From an uncultured Acidimicrobiales bacterium (GTDB lineage: Bacteria; Actinomycetota; Acidimicrobiia; Acidimicrobiales; SHLQ01): a DNA stretch of 64,000 nucleotides. The DNA lies in the NCBI GenBank assembly GCA_938023735.1, contig CALJDK010000055.1, positions 1-64,000 of the forward strand, given 5' to 3'. The position numbers were made by a program, and so were the translations under genes. Of the stretch, positions 1-9,599 are shown in pieces (position 1 is the first letter of the stretch; each line of letters begins with the position of its first letter). The notes under the pieces were generated by a model. That model was not told where the DNA came from, ran no database searches, and was given only the letters and a program-made list of their open reading frames with translations.

Positions 1-1008
1 ACCGCCGCTGTGGGTGTTTGCCACTCCGACCTTCATTTCATGGAAGGCCACTATCACGCCGATCTACCGGTGGTTCCCGGCCACGAGTCGGCCGGGGTGG
101 TCGAGAAGGTTGGCGAACGGGTCACCTACGTCGAGCCGGGCGACCATGTCATCACCTGCATGTCGGTGTTCTGCGGCCACTGCAAGCTTTGCACCACGGG
201 CCGTCCGTACTTGTGCGCAAGCCCCGAGACTCGCCGTACCGAGGGGTCACGGCTCAGCCTCGATGGAGCACCCATCGACCAACTCTACGAGCTGTCGTCC
301 TACGCCGAGAAGATGTTGGTGCACGAGCGGGCGGTGGTGAAGATTCGCAAAGATATGCCCCTCGATCGAGCTGCACTTATCGGGTGTGCGGTGATGACCG
401 GATTCGGCGCAGTGGTGAACACCGCACAGGTCGAGGTGGGCGCCTCGGTTGCCGTGGTCGGCTGCGGCGGCATTGGTTTGTCGGCCATTAATGGAGCGGC
501 GATCACCGGGGCCGGGCAGATCATCGCCATCGATGTGGTGGCCGACAAACTTGAAGCTGCGAAGCGCTTCGGCGCCACCGACTTCATCGACTCGTCGGGG
601 CTGTCATCGGCTGAGGTTGTCGACGCGGTCAAGGCCCTTACCGGCGGGGGAGTGGAGTACTCCTTCGAAGCCGTTGGCGTCAAGGCCACCACCGAACAGT
701 GTTTCGACATGTTGTGCCCGGGCGGCGACGCCACCGTCATCGGTATGGTGCCCGAGGGGCAACGGGTCGAGATCGATGCGTCAGAGTTGTTGATGGAAAA
801 GACCCTGCAGGGGTCGAATATGGGATCGAACCGGTTCCGGGTCGACATGCCCCGTCTCGTCGAGTTTTACCTCGACGGCAAGCTTCATCTCGACGAACTC
901 ATCTCGAAACGAATTGGGCTCGACGCAATCAACGAGGCCTTCGACGAGATGAAGGCAGGTTCGGTAACCCGAAGCGTCATTACCTTCGGCCCTGACTCCA
1001 ACAACTAA
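1..1008 (+). CDS. Zn-dependent alcohol dehydrogenase (MDR family), 5' end outside window
   Basis: ORF 10-1008 continues in frame to base 1; GHESAGVVEKVG, GDHVI, CGHCKLC zinc motif, VVGCGGIGLSAI Rossmann motif. Confidence 0.9.
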   Translation, partial: TAAVGVCHSDLHFMEGHYHADLPVVPGHESAGVVEKVGERVTYVEPGDHVITCMSVFCGHCKLCTTGRPYLCASPETRRTEGSRLSLDGAPIDQLYELSSYAEKMLVHERAVVKIRKDMPLDRAALIGCAVMTGFGAVVNTAQVEVGASVAVVGCGGIGLSAINGAAITGAGQIIAIDVVADKLEAAKRFGATDFIDSSGLSSAEVVDAVKALTGGGVEYSFEAVGVKATTEQCFDMLCPGGDATVIGMVPEGQRVEIDASELLMEKTLQGSNMGSNRFRVDMPRLVEFYLDGKLHLDELISKRIGLDAINEAFDEMKAGSVTRSVITFGPDSNN

Positions 1009-1020
1009 TCGCGGCGCTGG

Positions 1021-1398
1021 CTAGTCGGCGAAGCTCACCAGAATCGCGGCGTTGGCAATAACGATTCCGTCGCCTGGGGGCCGGGTGTCGCTTGGTTCGG
1101 CGGCGACATCGAGTCCGCCCGTCTGAACGTTGACGGTGACCGTGCCGTACGGGACCTCTTCGGCAACTGCCACAACGTCGACTTCGCCGGGCTGCTGCAC
1201 ACCGATTCGAACCTCGACGTACATGTCGTGAACAGTCTTGTCGGTCGCGCGAAAGAAGTTGAGGCTGCTGTGGCGAAGCGCGTCGGACACCGCTCGTCGA
1301 GCAGCCTTGGTGTAGTCGTTGCCGTGAACATCGACACCCATACCCATCTCGGTGATCCAACGGGTGGTCTGGGGCTTGTCGGCTTCGGCGTCACTCAT
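1021..1398 (-). CDS. Lin0512-family protein
   Basis: 125 aa ORF, MGMGVDVHGNDYTKAARRAVSDALRHSSL motif. Confidence 0.7.
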   Translation of the reverse strand: MSDAEADKPQTTRWITEMGMGVDVHGNDYTKAARRAVSDALRHSSLNFFRATDKTVHDMYVEVRIGVQQPGEVDVVAVAEEVPYGTVTVNVQTGGLDVAAEPSDTRPPGDGIVIANAAILVSFAD

Positions 1399-1457
1399 CA
1401 GCCAATCAAAGCACCGATGGATTACTGACTCCGAGGCGGGGCCGATAGCTTGAAAAT

Positions 1458-2957
1458 ATGGACAACACCCAAGACACGCAGCATTTCGATGTTGTGGTGG
1501 TCGGCGCCGGCATTTCTGGCATCGGCGCTGCGTACCACCTGCAAGAGTTCTGCCCCGACCGGACCTTTACGATCCTCGAAGGCCGTGAACGTCTCGGCGG
1601 AACCTGGGACCTCTTCCGGTACCCGGGAGTTCGGTCGGACAGCGACATGCACACCCTCGGCTATAGCTTCAAGCCTTGGAAAGACAAGAAAACCATCGCC
1701 GATGGTCCGGCCATTCTCGACTATCTCAATGAGACCGTCGACGAGTACGACATTCGCCGCAAGATCCGGTTCAACCACCTGGTTACCGACGCCAAATGGT
1801 CGACCGACGATGCCACCTGGACGGTGTCCACCACCCGAGCCGACGGCGGCTCAACCCAGACCTACACCTGCAACTTCTTGTTCATGTGCTCGGGCTACTA
1901 CAGCTACAAGGGCGGCTATGAGCCAGAGTTCCCGGGCAGCGAGCGGTTCGGCGGCGAGGTCGTGCATCCCCAGAAGTGGCCCGAAGATCTCGACTACGCC
2001 GGGAAGAAGGTCGTCATCATCGGATCAGGCGCCACCGCGGTCACGCTGGTGCCGGCAATGGCCGATACCGCCGAGCACGTCACGATGCTTCAGCGATCGC
2101 CGACCTATGTGGTGACCCGCCCGTCACAAGACAAGTTGGCCAATAACCTTCGGAAGGTGCTGCCCGAGAAGTTGGCGTACGAAATCACCCGTCGCCGCAA
2201 CGTGTGGCGGGGCGAGATGGTCTACAAGAAAACCCGCACCGAACCCGACAAGGTCAAAGACCTGCTGCTCAAAGGTGTGCGCGACGAGTTGGGTGAGGAC
2301 TACGACGTCGACACCCACTTCACACCTACCTACAACCCGTGGGACCAGCGCATGTGCTTGGTGCCCGACAGCGACCTGTTCGCATCGATCCGCGATGAGA
2401 AAGCCACCGTTGTCACCGACTTCATCGAAACCTTCACCGAAACAGGCATTCAGCTGAAGTCGGGTCAGCACCTCGACGCCGACATCATCGTTACTGCGAC
2501 CGGCCTGCAACTGGTGACCTTGGGTGAGATGACCTTTGAAGTCGACGGCAATCCCGTCGACTTCTCCGAGGTGTGGACCTACAAGGGGCTGGCCTACAGC
2601 GACGTCCCCAACCTGGTGTCGTCGTTTGGTTACATCAACGCATCGTGGACCCTGCGGGCCGACCTCACCTGCGAGTACGTGTGCCGACTTCTCAACCACA
2701 TGGCCGAAACGGGAACCGATGCGTGTACGCCGCGGCTTCGTCCCGCAGATGCCGACATGCCTCGACGGCCATGGATCGACGATTTCTCTGCGGGCTATAT
2801 GCAGCGCATGATGCCGATGATGCCCAAGCAGGGCGACCGGGCTCCGTGGCTCAACACCCAGAGCTACAGCGCCGACAAAAAGCTCTTTCGGGAAGGTCCC
2901 ATCGCCGACGGCGTGATGCGCTTCACCAAGAAGGCTCGAGTCAGAGAAACGGTTTGA
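1458..2957 (+). CDS. Flavin-containing / Baeyer-Villiger-type monooxygenase
   Basis: VVVGAGISGIGAAYHL FAD motif, GTWDLFRYPGVRSDSDM, VVIIGSGATAVTLVP NADPH motif. Confidence 0.9.
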   Translation: MDNTQDTQHFDVVVVGAGISGIGAAYHLQEFCPDRTFTILEGRERLGGTWDLFRYPGVRSDSDMHTLGYSFKPWKDKKTIADGPAILDYLNETVDEYDIRRKIRFNHLVTDAKWSTDDATWTVSTTRADGGSTQTYTCNFLFMCSGYYSYKGGYEPEFPGSERFGGEVVHPQKWPEDLDYAGKKVVIIGSGATAVTLVPAMADTAEHVTMLQRSPTYVVTRPSQDKLANNLRKVLPEKLAYEITRRRNVWRGEMVYKKTRTEPDKVKDLLLKGVRDELGEDYDVDTHFTPTYNPWDQRMCLVPDSDLFASIRDEKATVVTDFIETFTETGIQLKSGQHLDADIIVTATGLQLVTLGEMTFEVDGNPVDFSEVWTYKGLAYSDVPNLVSSFGYINASWTLRADLTCEYVCRLLNHMAETGTDACTPRLRPADADMPRRPWIDDFSAGYMQRMMPMMPKQGDRAPWLNTQSYSADKKLFREGPIADGVMRFTKKARVRETV

Positions 2958-2970
2958 GCCGGATACTTCG

Positions 2971-5900
2971 TTAGACCAGAAGGGCCTCGACCTCGGTCGC
3001 GCCAACGGCGGCGACGTCGTCGTCGAGGGTTCGGCGGGCCTGCAGTGAGGCGAAACCACTGAGTGCGCCCACCGACAGCACGATCACCATGCCGGCGCCA
3101 AGGTGGCCGACCTCGTCGTCGCCACATTCGTAGTTTGCGATGCCGGGGCGATCATCGTCGTCGGCAAGATCCCCGAGCTTCACCCGGCCGTCGATGCACT
3201 CGTACCGGTCGGCCCGATCCTCGACCGCCTGGTCGTCGACGATAGCCACCGGAACGTCACGGTCGGTGAAGGTGATCTGGTCGGCGATGAAGCCGATCGC
3301 CAGCGGAGTAAGTGCGCTGAGAAGGAGTCGGAAGAATGCGTTGACCGAGAACACCGAACCGCGAATTCGGGCGGGAGTGACCTCGCTGATCAACGAGACG
3401 AGGATTGGCCCGGCGGCCACGAGTCCTGCGGCGCCGAACACCAGAAACGGGAACTTCAGCGAAACTGGTGTGGGGGAGTAGGCGAGCATCAGCAGGAGGA
3501 TGCCCAGCTCGGCGCCGATGACGGCGATCCACAGTTTGATGTGGCGCAGTCGGTCGGGGTCGATCGGTTCGGGTTCCGGGTGTTCAACCGTCGGATCCAG
3601 ATTGTCGATGGGGCTCCGCCCGGGAAGCAGCTGGATCAGGCCTCGTACGCCACCGCCAGCCGGCATACGACGGGCCACGAGTTCTGGCCCTCGGGACGCA
3701 ACCCACGCACCGATGAGGGCACCGGCTAACGAGGCGAAGCCGAAAAGGCCTGCCGCTTCGCCCGCAGTGAGGTCGTGATGGCGGCGCAGGAACGTGGGAG
3801 CCCAGAACGTGACACCGATTGGCGGGCCGAAGCTCAGCGCAGTTCCGGCAATCAGATAGGGGATCGATTTCACCCGCCAGATGCTCGACAGCGACTCGCC
3901 CCACGGAACAGCTTCTTCGGCGGCGTTGTCATGCTGGTCCCCTGTGCCTCCTGTGTCACCCTGGGCGGCGCCATGGCCATCGCTGGCGCCCCGGGCCGGT
4001 TCGGGTAACTGCGAGACGAACCAGATGAGTAGTGCGGCCGGTATGGCTCCGACCACGAATGCCCATCTCCAGCCTGCCTTGTCGATCACGATGCCAGCAG
4101 CCAGCGTGCCGAACGCGCCACCGAGAATTGGGGCAACAAGACGCCACGAGAACGCTTTGTGGCGTAACCGGGCCGGGTAGAAATCCGACAGCAGCGACGA
4201 TGACGTGGGATCGTCGATGGTGGTCATCATGCCCAGCGCAGTGCGAAGCACAAACAGGTGAGCAAAGCGCTGAATGGCGCCGGTGAGCGCCGATGTGGCC
4301 GCCCACACGACCATCAGGACGGTGAGGAGTCGCGTGCGGTTGACCCGGTCGGCGAGTCGGCCCGCAAACACCACCACGGCGGCTCCGGCCATGACATCGG
4401 CAAACGGTAGAAAGCCAGCCTGGGTGTCGCTGAACCCGAACTCGTCCTGAAGATCCTCGAGTGCGATGGGCAGAATGCCGCGGGCGATGAAGTCGGCCAT
4501 TGCGATTCCGCCGAGTACGAGCACCGGGATACGTCCGGCATCGCCCCAGGCCGCTTTTTCTGCGGGCCGGTCGTTCCAATGCTCCTTCCAGCGCTGTCGG
4601 CGGTCAGAAAGGCGGAGGATGCCCTCGCCGTTTGCCATCCGGGCGGCGGCCAGAAGACCAAAGGCGCCGACCAGCGGCGCATACCGGGTAAACGACCCGC
4701 CCGAGTCGCTCCCCGACAGCGACGCCAGAAGGCCGCCGGATACGAGCACACCGCCGAGAAAGGCGCCCTTTACGGTCGTGATGCCGGCGATGTACGCAAA
4801 CGCCAGCAACCCCAAGCCGGCGAACAACCCGAAGTTGCTCGCAGTAACGGCGGGGATCTTGTAGGCGAAGAGCACGCCGGCGACCGCTGCCAGACCCGAA
4901 GAGATTGCGAAACCGAGGAGCTTGGTGTTGCCGACGTCGATGCCGACCGCCGCGGCTGCTCGTTCATTCGAACGCACCGCAAGAAAGCGGCGTCCGATAA
5001 CGCCTCGCCGAGTGTTGGCCACCAACAGCGCACAGATGATCGACATGATGATGACGAGGGCCGTGTAGCCCGGACTGTCCGGGGTTCCGGCGTACACGCC
5101 CGATTGCTCGACCTGACGAGGTCCGCCGACGTAGATACCGAACCACCTGGGAACCGGCGTGGGGTTGCTACTGATGGCGCCCTCGCCCATGAGCACCGGG
5201 TTACCGAGAAACAGATCCTCGATGGCGATGACTGCAGTGATCGTGATGATCGCGAGTTGGAAGCCTCGAACCTGTAGCGCTGGAAGCCCAATCACAACGC
5301 CTACGAGCACGACGATCACGACCGCCAAGAGTGCCGCAAGGGGTGCCGGAAGGTCGGCGCCAGTATTGGCAACAAGGTCGGTGGCTCGCACCGATGTGCC
5401 GTCGGCACTGAGTCGAATCATCAGGAACGCAGCGAGACCAGCCAAGCTCCACTGCGCAAGCGAGACCTGGCCCAAGAAGCCGATGAGCACCACCAGCGAC
5501 AACATGAAGATGCCGGCTACCAGGGTGGTGGTGATTCCGCTGTCGATTCGCCAGTTGCCTACCAGCACAAGAAAGACCGTGAATCCAGTGACCACCAGGA
5601 GCGACCGCGCCGAGTCGGGCGAGGCGGGGGCTCGAGCCTGTCCCCGGAGCACGAGGCTGCCGCGCACCGGAAGCTTGTCGCCTCGAAGAAACAGGATTGC
5701 GATGACGATGACGAGAGGGATGACCTGTCGGACACCATCGGCCGGCGCCCAGTCGGGCCAGCCTTCCCGGCCGGCGACCCAGATACCACCCGACTGGATC
5801 ATGCCAATCGCTACGCCCCCGAGCGCAGCGCCGGCGACCGAGGTGAGGTTGCCGACCAAAGCAGCGCCAAGCGCTGGCACCACCAACAAGGTCATGTTGG

Positions 5901-6678
5901 AGGGCTGGGTGAACCCGACGAACATCATGCCGACGATGCCAGCCAGAATCGCCGAAATGACCCAGGTAGTTCCTGCGATCGCATCGGCCGAGTAGCCGAG
6001 GAGCGAGATCCCCCGCTCGTTTTCGTCAACCGCCCGCGCGGCAAGCCCAAATCGTGTGAAACGGATCAGCGCCCAAGCGCCCACGGTGACCACAACTCCG
6101 GCCACGAACAGCCACAGGTTGCTCGTCGGGAGGTCAGAGCCGAGTCCAAGAAAGTTTCGGACGGGTTCCTGGTTGCGTGAGAACACGCCCAAGCCCTGGT
6201 CACCTCGCACCGATCTCCCGAAGTGCACGAACGCGACAGCTTGGAGATAAATCATCACGCCGACGGATCCGAGCACCTTGCTGAGCGGCGAGGCGTGTCG
6301 TAGCGGTCGGAAGACGAGCAGGTGGGCCATGATGCCGATGAGGGCAGACATCGCGAGTCCGACGAACACGGCAACGCTGGCGTTGAGTGGGGATTCGCCC
6401 AGGGTGATTCGGACCGGAAGGTTGTTGATGTGTAGAGCTTGGAGCCAGCCCCACTCGGGAATGATGTCGACCCATGGCAGGTAGATGTCGCCCGATCCCC
6501 CAAGATCTTCCGATGTGCGGATCTGGTTTAAGGTGAGCGCGCTGTACATGGCGATAGCGCCATGACTGAAGTTGATAACCCCAGAACCCCGGTAAGCAAC
6601 AACAAGTCCAACAGCCAGAATCGCGAAGACCGCTCCGGGCCCTATGCCAAGCAGCAGCGAGAACAAAAAGTCAGACAA
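2971..6678 (-). CDS. LivH-LivM ABC permease fused to C-terminal MFS transporter
   Basis: Single 1235 aa ORF: LivH-like N-terminus (VVAYRGSGVINFSHGAIAMY), LivM-like middle (IGFLGQVSLAQWSLAGLAAF), MFS-like C-terminus (DFIARGILPIALEDLQDEFGFSDTQAGFL, GRLADRVNRTRLL). Confidence 0.85.
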   Translation of the reverse strand: MSDFLFSLLLGIGPGAVFAILAVGLVVAYRGSGVINFSHGAIAMYSALTLNQIRTSEDLGGSGDIYLPWVDIIPEWGWLQALHINNLPVRITLGESPLNASVAVFVGLAMSALIGIMAHLLVFRPLRHASPLSKVLGSVGVMIYLQAVAFVHFGRSVRGDQGLGVFSRNQEPVRNFLGLGSDLPTSNLWLFVAGVVVTVGAWALIRFTRFGLAARAVDENERGISLLGYSADAIAGTTWVISAILAGIVGMMFVGFTQPSNMTLLVVPALGAALVGNLTSVAGAALGGVAIGMIQSGGIWVAGREGWPDWAPADGVRQVIPLVIVIAILFLRGDKLPVRGSLVLRGQARAPASPDSARSLLVVTGFTVFLVLVGNWRIDSGITTTLVAGIFMLSLVVLIGFLGQVSLAQWSLAGLAAFLMIRLSADGTSVRATDLVANTGADLPAPLAALLAVVIVVLVGVVIGLPALQVRGFQLAIITITAVIAIEDLFLGNPVLMGEGAISSNPTPVPRWFGIYVGGPRQVEQSGVYAGTPDSPGYTALVIIMSIICALLVANTRRGVIGRRFLAVRSNERAAAAVGIDVGNTKLLGFAISSGLAAVAGVLFAYKIPAVTASNFGLFAGLGLLAFAYIAGITTVKGAFLGGVLVSGGLLASLSGSDSGGSFTRYAPLVGAFGLLAAARMANGEGILRLSDRRQRWKEHWNDRPAEKAAWGDAGRIPVLVLGGIAMADFIARGILPIALEDLQDEFGFSDTQAGFLPFADVMAGAAVVVFAGRLADRVNRTRLLTVLMVVWAATSALTGAIQRFAHLFVLRTALGMMTTIDDPTSSSLLSDFYPARLRHKAFSWRLVAPILGGAFGTLAAGIVIDKAGWRWAFVVGAIPAALLIWFVSQLPEPARGASDGHGAAQGDTGGTGDQHDNAAEEAVPWGESLSSIWRVKSIPYLIAGTALSFGPPIGVTFWAPTFLRRHHDLTAGEAAGLFGFASLAGALIGAWVASRGPELVARRMPAGGGVRGLIQLLPGRSPIDNLDPTVEHPEPEPIDPDRLRHIKLWIAVIGAELGILLLMLAYSPTPVSLKFPFLVFGAAGLVAAGPILVSLISEVTPARIRGSVFSVNAFFRLLLSALTPLAIGFIADQITFTDRDVPVAIVDDQAVEDRADRYECIDGRVKLGDLADDDDRPGIANYECGDDEVGHLGAGMVIVLSVGALSGFASLQARRTLDDDVAAVGATEVEALLV

Positions 6679-7004
6679 GCGCGCAACCTAATACCCAACC
6701 GCAAGAGCACCAAAAGCTACGCGTTTAGCGTGCACCTGACGGCTCCTAGCGCCGCTTCTGGGCACCACGCCGCCTTGACTCGACTCGTTTGGAGCCTGCA
6801 CCGTACGTTGCCGCGACGGGAACCGGTTCCCGCTTCCACCCGCCGCTTCCGGGACCGCGATTACTGCCCTCCGGGCGGGCCGTTCCGCACGGAGCGGCTC
6901 GCGGCGCGCCGTTTGTCTGTTGCTCGTCGCCAGCTTGCAGATTCTTTGGTGGCCGCAGCGCACCGGCTGGTTTGTTGTCTTTGAAGGCTATTCCCTGCAG
7001 GACC

Positions 7005-7035
7005 CGCGACACAGGTGTCTGACACCTGTGTCGCG
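7005..7035. repeat. CGCGACAC palindrome, perfect
   Basis: CGCGACACAGGTGTC-T-GACACCTGTGTCGCG, 15 bp arms. Confidence 0.9.
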
Positions 7036-7069
7036 ACGGACTAGGGAGCTTGCGAGCGAACGACCAGAG

Positions 7070-8227
7070 TCAGAGGGCCTCGATGATGGTTACGTTGGCT
7101 TGGCCGCCGCCTTCGCACATGGTTTGGAGGCCGTAGCGGCCGCCGGTGCGCTCGAGTTCGTTGAGCATGGTGGTCATGAGGCGGGCGCCGGTGCAGCCGA
7201 GCGGGTGGCCCAGGGCGATGGCGCCGCCGTTGACGTTGACCTTCTCGTGAGGAATGTCGTGCTCGTGCATCCATGCCAGAGGCACCGGGGCGAACGCTTC
7301 GTTGCATTCGAACAGGTCGAAATCGTCGATCTTCATGCCGGTCTTCTCGAGGGCATAGCGGGTGGCTTCGATCGGGCCGGTGAGCATGTAGATCGGGTCA
7401 TCGCCGCGCACGCTGAGGTGATGGATGCGGGCCCGAGGCTTGAGGTCGTGATCCTTCAGCGCCTGCTCGGAACACACCAGCATGGCTGCGGCGCCGTCGG
7501 ACAGCTGACTGGCCATGGCGGCGGTGATTCGCCCACCTTCGACCAGCGGGTTGAGCTGCGCCATCTTCTCGAGGCTTCCACCACGGCGAGGGCCCTCATC
7601 GTTCTTGGTGTCGCCGAACGGCACGATCTCGCGTTCGAAGCGGCCTTCGTCGATGGCGGTGATTGCCCGCTCGTGTGATTCGAAGGCGAACTTCTCCATG
7701 TCTTCGCGTTCGAAACCCCACTTCTCGGCGATGAGTTCGGCGCCACGAAATTGGCTGACCTCTTGGGTGCCGTAGCGGTCGACCCAGCCGGTGCTGGTGG
7801 TGAACGGGTCAGTGGCGGTGACGCCCACGTGTTCGGCTACGGTCATCGCAGCGCCGATGGGAATCATGGACATGTTCTGGATACCGCCGGCCACCATCAC
7901 GTCGTTAACGCCGGCCATAACACCGGTGGAGGCAAAGTGAACGGCCTGTTGGCCCGAACCACATTGGCGATCGATGGTGACACCGGGGACGGTTTGGGGG
8001 AGTCCGGCTGCGAGCCATGCAGTACGAGCGACATCGCCAGCCTGGGGGCCGATGTTGTCGAGGCAGCCCATAATGACGTCTTCGACGGCTTCGGGGTCGA
8101 TGCCGGTGCGGTCCATCAAGGCTTTGATGGCGTGGGCGCCCATATCGGCAGGGTGCACCTCGGCAAAGGCGCCGCCTCGTTTTCCAACCGGCGTGCGGAC
8201 TGCGTCGACGATGTATGCGTCACCCAT
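7070..8227 (-). CDS. Acetyl-CoA C-acyltransferase (thiolase, FadA5-like)
   Basis: [14 protein letters not shown] active site, [32 protein letters not shown]. Confidence 0.9.
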   Translation of the reverse strand: MGDAYIVDAVRTPVGKRGGAFAEVHPADMGAHAIKALMDRTGIDPEAVEDVIMGCLDNIGPQAGDVARTAWLAAGLPQTVPGVTIDRQCGSGQQAVHFASTGVMAGVNDVMVAGGIQNMSMIPIGAAMTVAEHVGVTATDPFTTSTGWVDRYGTQEVSQFRGAELIAEKWGFEREDMEKFAFESHERAITAIDEGRFEREIVPFGDTKNDEGPRRGGSLEKMAQLNPLVEGGRITAAMASQLSDGAAAMLVCSEQALKDHDLKPRARIHHLSVRGDDPIYMLTGPIEATRYALEKTGMKIDDFDLFECNEAFAPVPLAWMHEHDIPHEKVNVNGGAIALGHPLGCTGARLMTTMLNELERTGGRYGLQTMCEGGGQANVTIIEAL

Positions 8228-8341
8228 GATGGTGTCTCCTGAAGTGGTGGGTCGTGGCGAAGGAAAATCACCGCGTTCTTCGGATTACCGTATGCGTTCT
8301 CGGGCGAAAATCGCCAGAAACCGGGCCAGATTTCTCGAGCG

Positions 8342-9487
8342 TTAGGGCTGAAACTTGGGGTAGTAGTTTGCCGGGCCCATCGCCTGGACATCGGCTACCC
8401 ATTCGCTTGCGTAGGGCCACGCTTCCTCGTTGCCCTCCATCGGGCCTTGCCAGAACCGGGCAAAGGGGCCCTCGCCTCCGGGTTCGAGTGACCACGCCTG
8501 GCGTCGGTAGGCGAAGTTGTCCGGCACCAGCTCGTGCGCTTGGCGGAAGTGCCCGATGGCTGCCTCGTGTTTTCCCTGTTGTTCGAGATGCGTTGCGAGG
8601 GCGAAGTGGGCTTGACCTTTCGACGTGTTGCCGTCGCGTGGCTGGGAGCGAGCGATGACCTCGTCGGGGCTAAGCGCATAGCTGCTGTCGGCGCCGTTGG
8701 TGACCCAGTCGCGAAGCGCTGCTTCGTAGGCCTCGGGGCTGGCTTCGATATGCACGGCTTCGGCCATGATGGCGTTGGCCCGATCAGGGAACTCATCCAT
8801 GCCTTCGAATGGGTTGGTTCGTGCGACATCAATCGATGGTGGTGCGGGGGCGGCCTCCGCCGGTCGCACGATCATGCCGTCTTCGTCGATCCACACGCTG
8901 TTGGGGATGTTGATGATGCCGAACTTCGCTGCGACGAGGTGGTTGGCGTCGATGAGCGACGGGTGTTCGGGGTTCGCAGCCTCAATGAATCGCCGACAAG
9001 CCTCGGGGCCTGCGGTGTCCATACCAACGGTGACCACTTCGAGTCCCTGGGGGTGGAGTTCGGAACGCAGTGCCTGCCACACGGGCAGGTCGCCGGAGCA
9101 GCCTCAATAGGGTGACCACGCCACCATCAGTACTTTTTTCCCACGAAGCGATGACAGTGAGAAGTCGCTACCGGAAAGGTCGGGCAGTGTCAGCTCGGGG
9201 GCAACTGCAGTGGCCAGTGCCCGGCCGCCGAGGGTTTCTGGTCCGAGGGCCCAGAGGCCGTGATCGGTGTCGGCGACAAGCGCCAGCCCTAGCTGCTCGG
9301 CAAGTTCTTCGATATTTACCGTGGGGCTTACGGTGCCGGTGCCGGTGCCGGTGTCGGTGCTGTGTGCGGTGGCATCGGGGCCGAGGGGGATACACACCTC
9401 GCCCTTGCAGGCTCCTTCGGGTTTGAGTTCCCAACCAGTGGCGGTTTCGAATGCGTTACGTTCAACGGTGAGCGAATCGGTAATCAT
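8342..9487 (-). CDS. Candidate selenoprotein: ResA/TlpA-like redoxin with in-frame TGA (WSPY-U-GC)
   Basis: Two ORF fragments (9679-9104 and 9082-8342) are in the same frame, separated by one TGA at 9104-9106; readthrough gives LRGKKVLMVAWSPYUGCSGDLPVWQALRSEL; start taken as MITDSLTVERNAF. Confidence 0.8.
9073..9089 (-). promoter_or_regulatory. Candidate bacterial SECIS hairpin
   Basis: Minus strand CCTGCC-CGTGT-GGCAGG, perfect 6 bp stem, loop starts 21 nt after the TGA, G at loop position 2. Confidence 0.65.
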
Positions 9488-9510
9488 GGACTGGACCCTA
9501 CACGGCCGTC

Positions 9511-9577
9511 CTCCCGCCCTTTCCTTTCCGCCCACCCGCCCTTTCCTTTCCGCCCTCCCGCCCTTCTGCGTGCCGCC
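9511..9577. repeat. About three 22-23 nt tandem units (CTCCCGCCCTTTCCTTTCCGCC)
   Basis: Units at 9511-9532, 9533-9554 and degenerate 9555-9577, between divergent genes. Confidence 0.85.
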
Positions 9578-9599
9578 TGAAAGGCGGTATTCTTGGCAT

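Noticed and set aside
300-848. Long ORFs antisense to obvious genes (e.g. 300-848 -, 2124-3059 -, 22702-23733 -, 28550-29767 -, 51739-52950 -)
   Set aside because: Typical high-GC shadow ORFs; composition shows no family motifs and the opposite strand has a clear conserved gene.
6818-6831. GGGAACCGGTTCCC and GAACCGGTTC (14296-14305) as a repeat family
   Set aside because: Only short self-complementary cores shared; could be chance in GC-rich DNA without a genome-wide count.
6680-7064. Small genes or RNA gene in the spacer upstream of the LivHM-MFS fusion
   Set aside because: ORFs there are arginine/proline-rich shadow ORFs; only palindromes (GGGAACCGGTTCCC at 6818-6831, and 7005-7035) are supportable; no tRNA-like fold seen.
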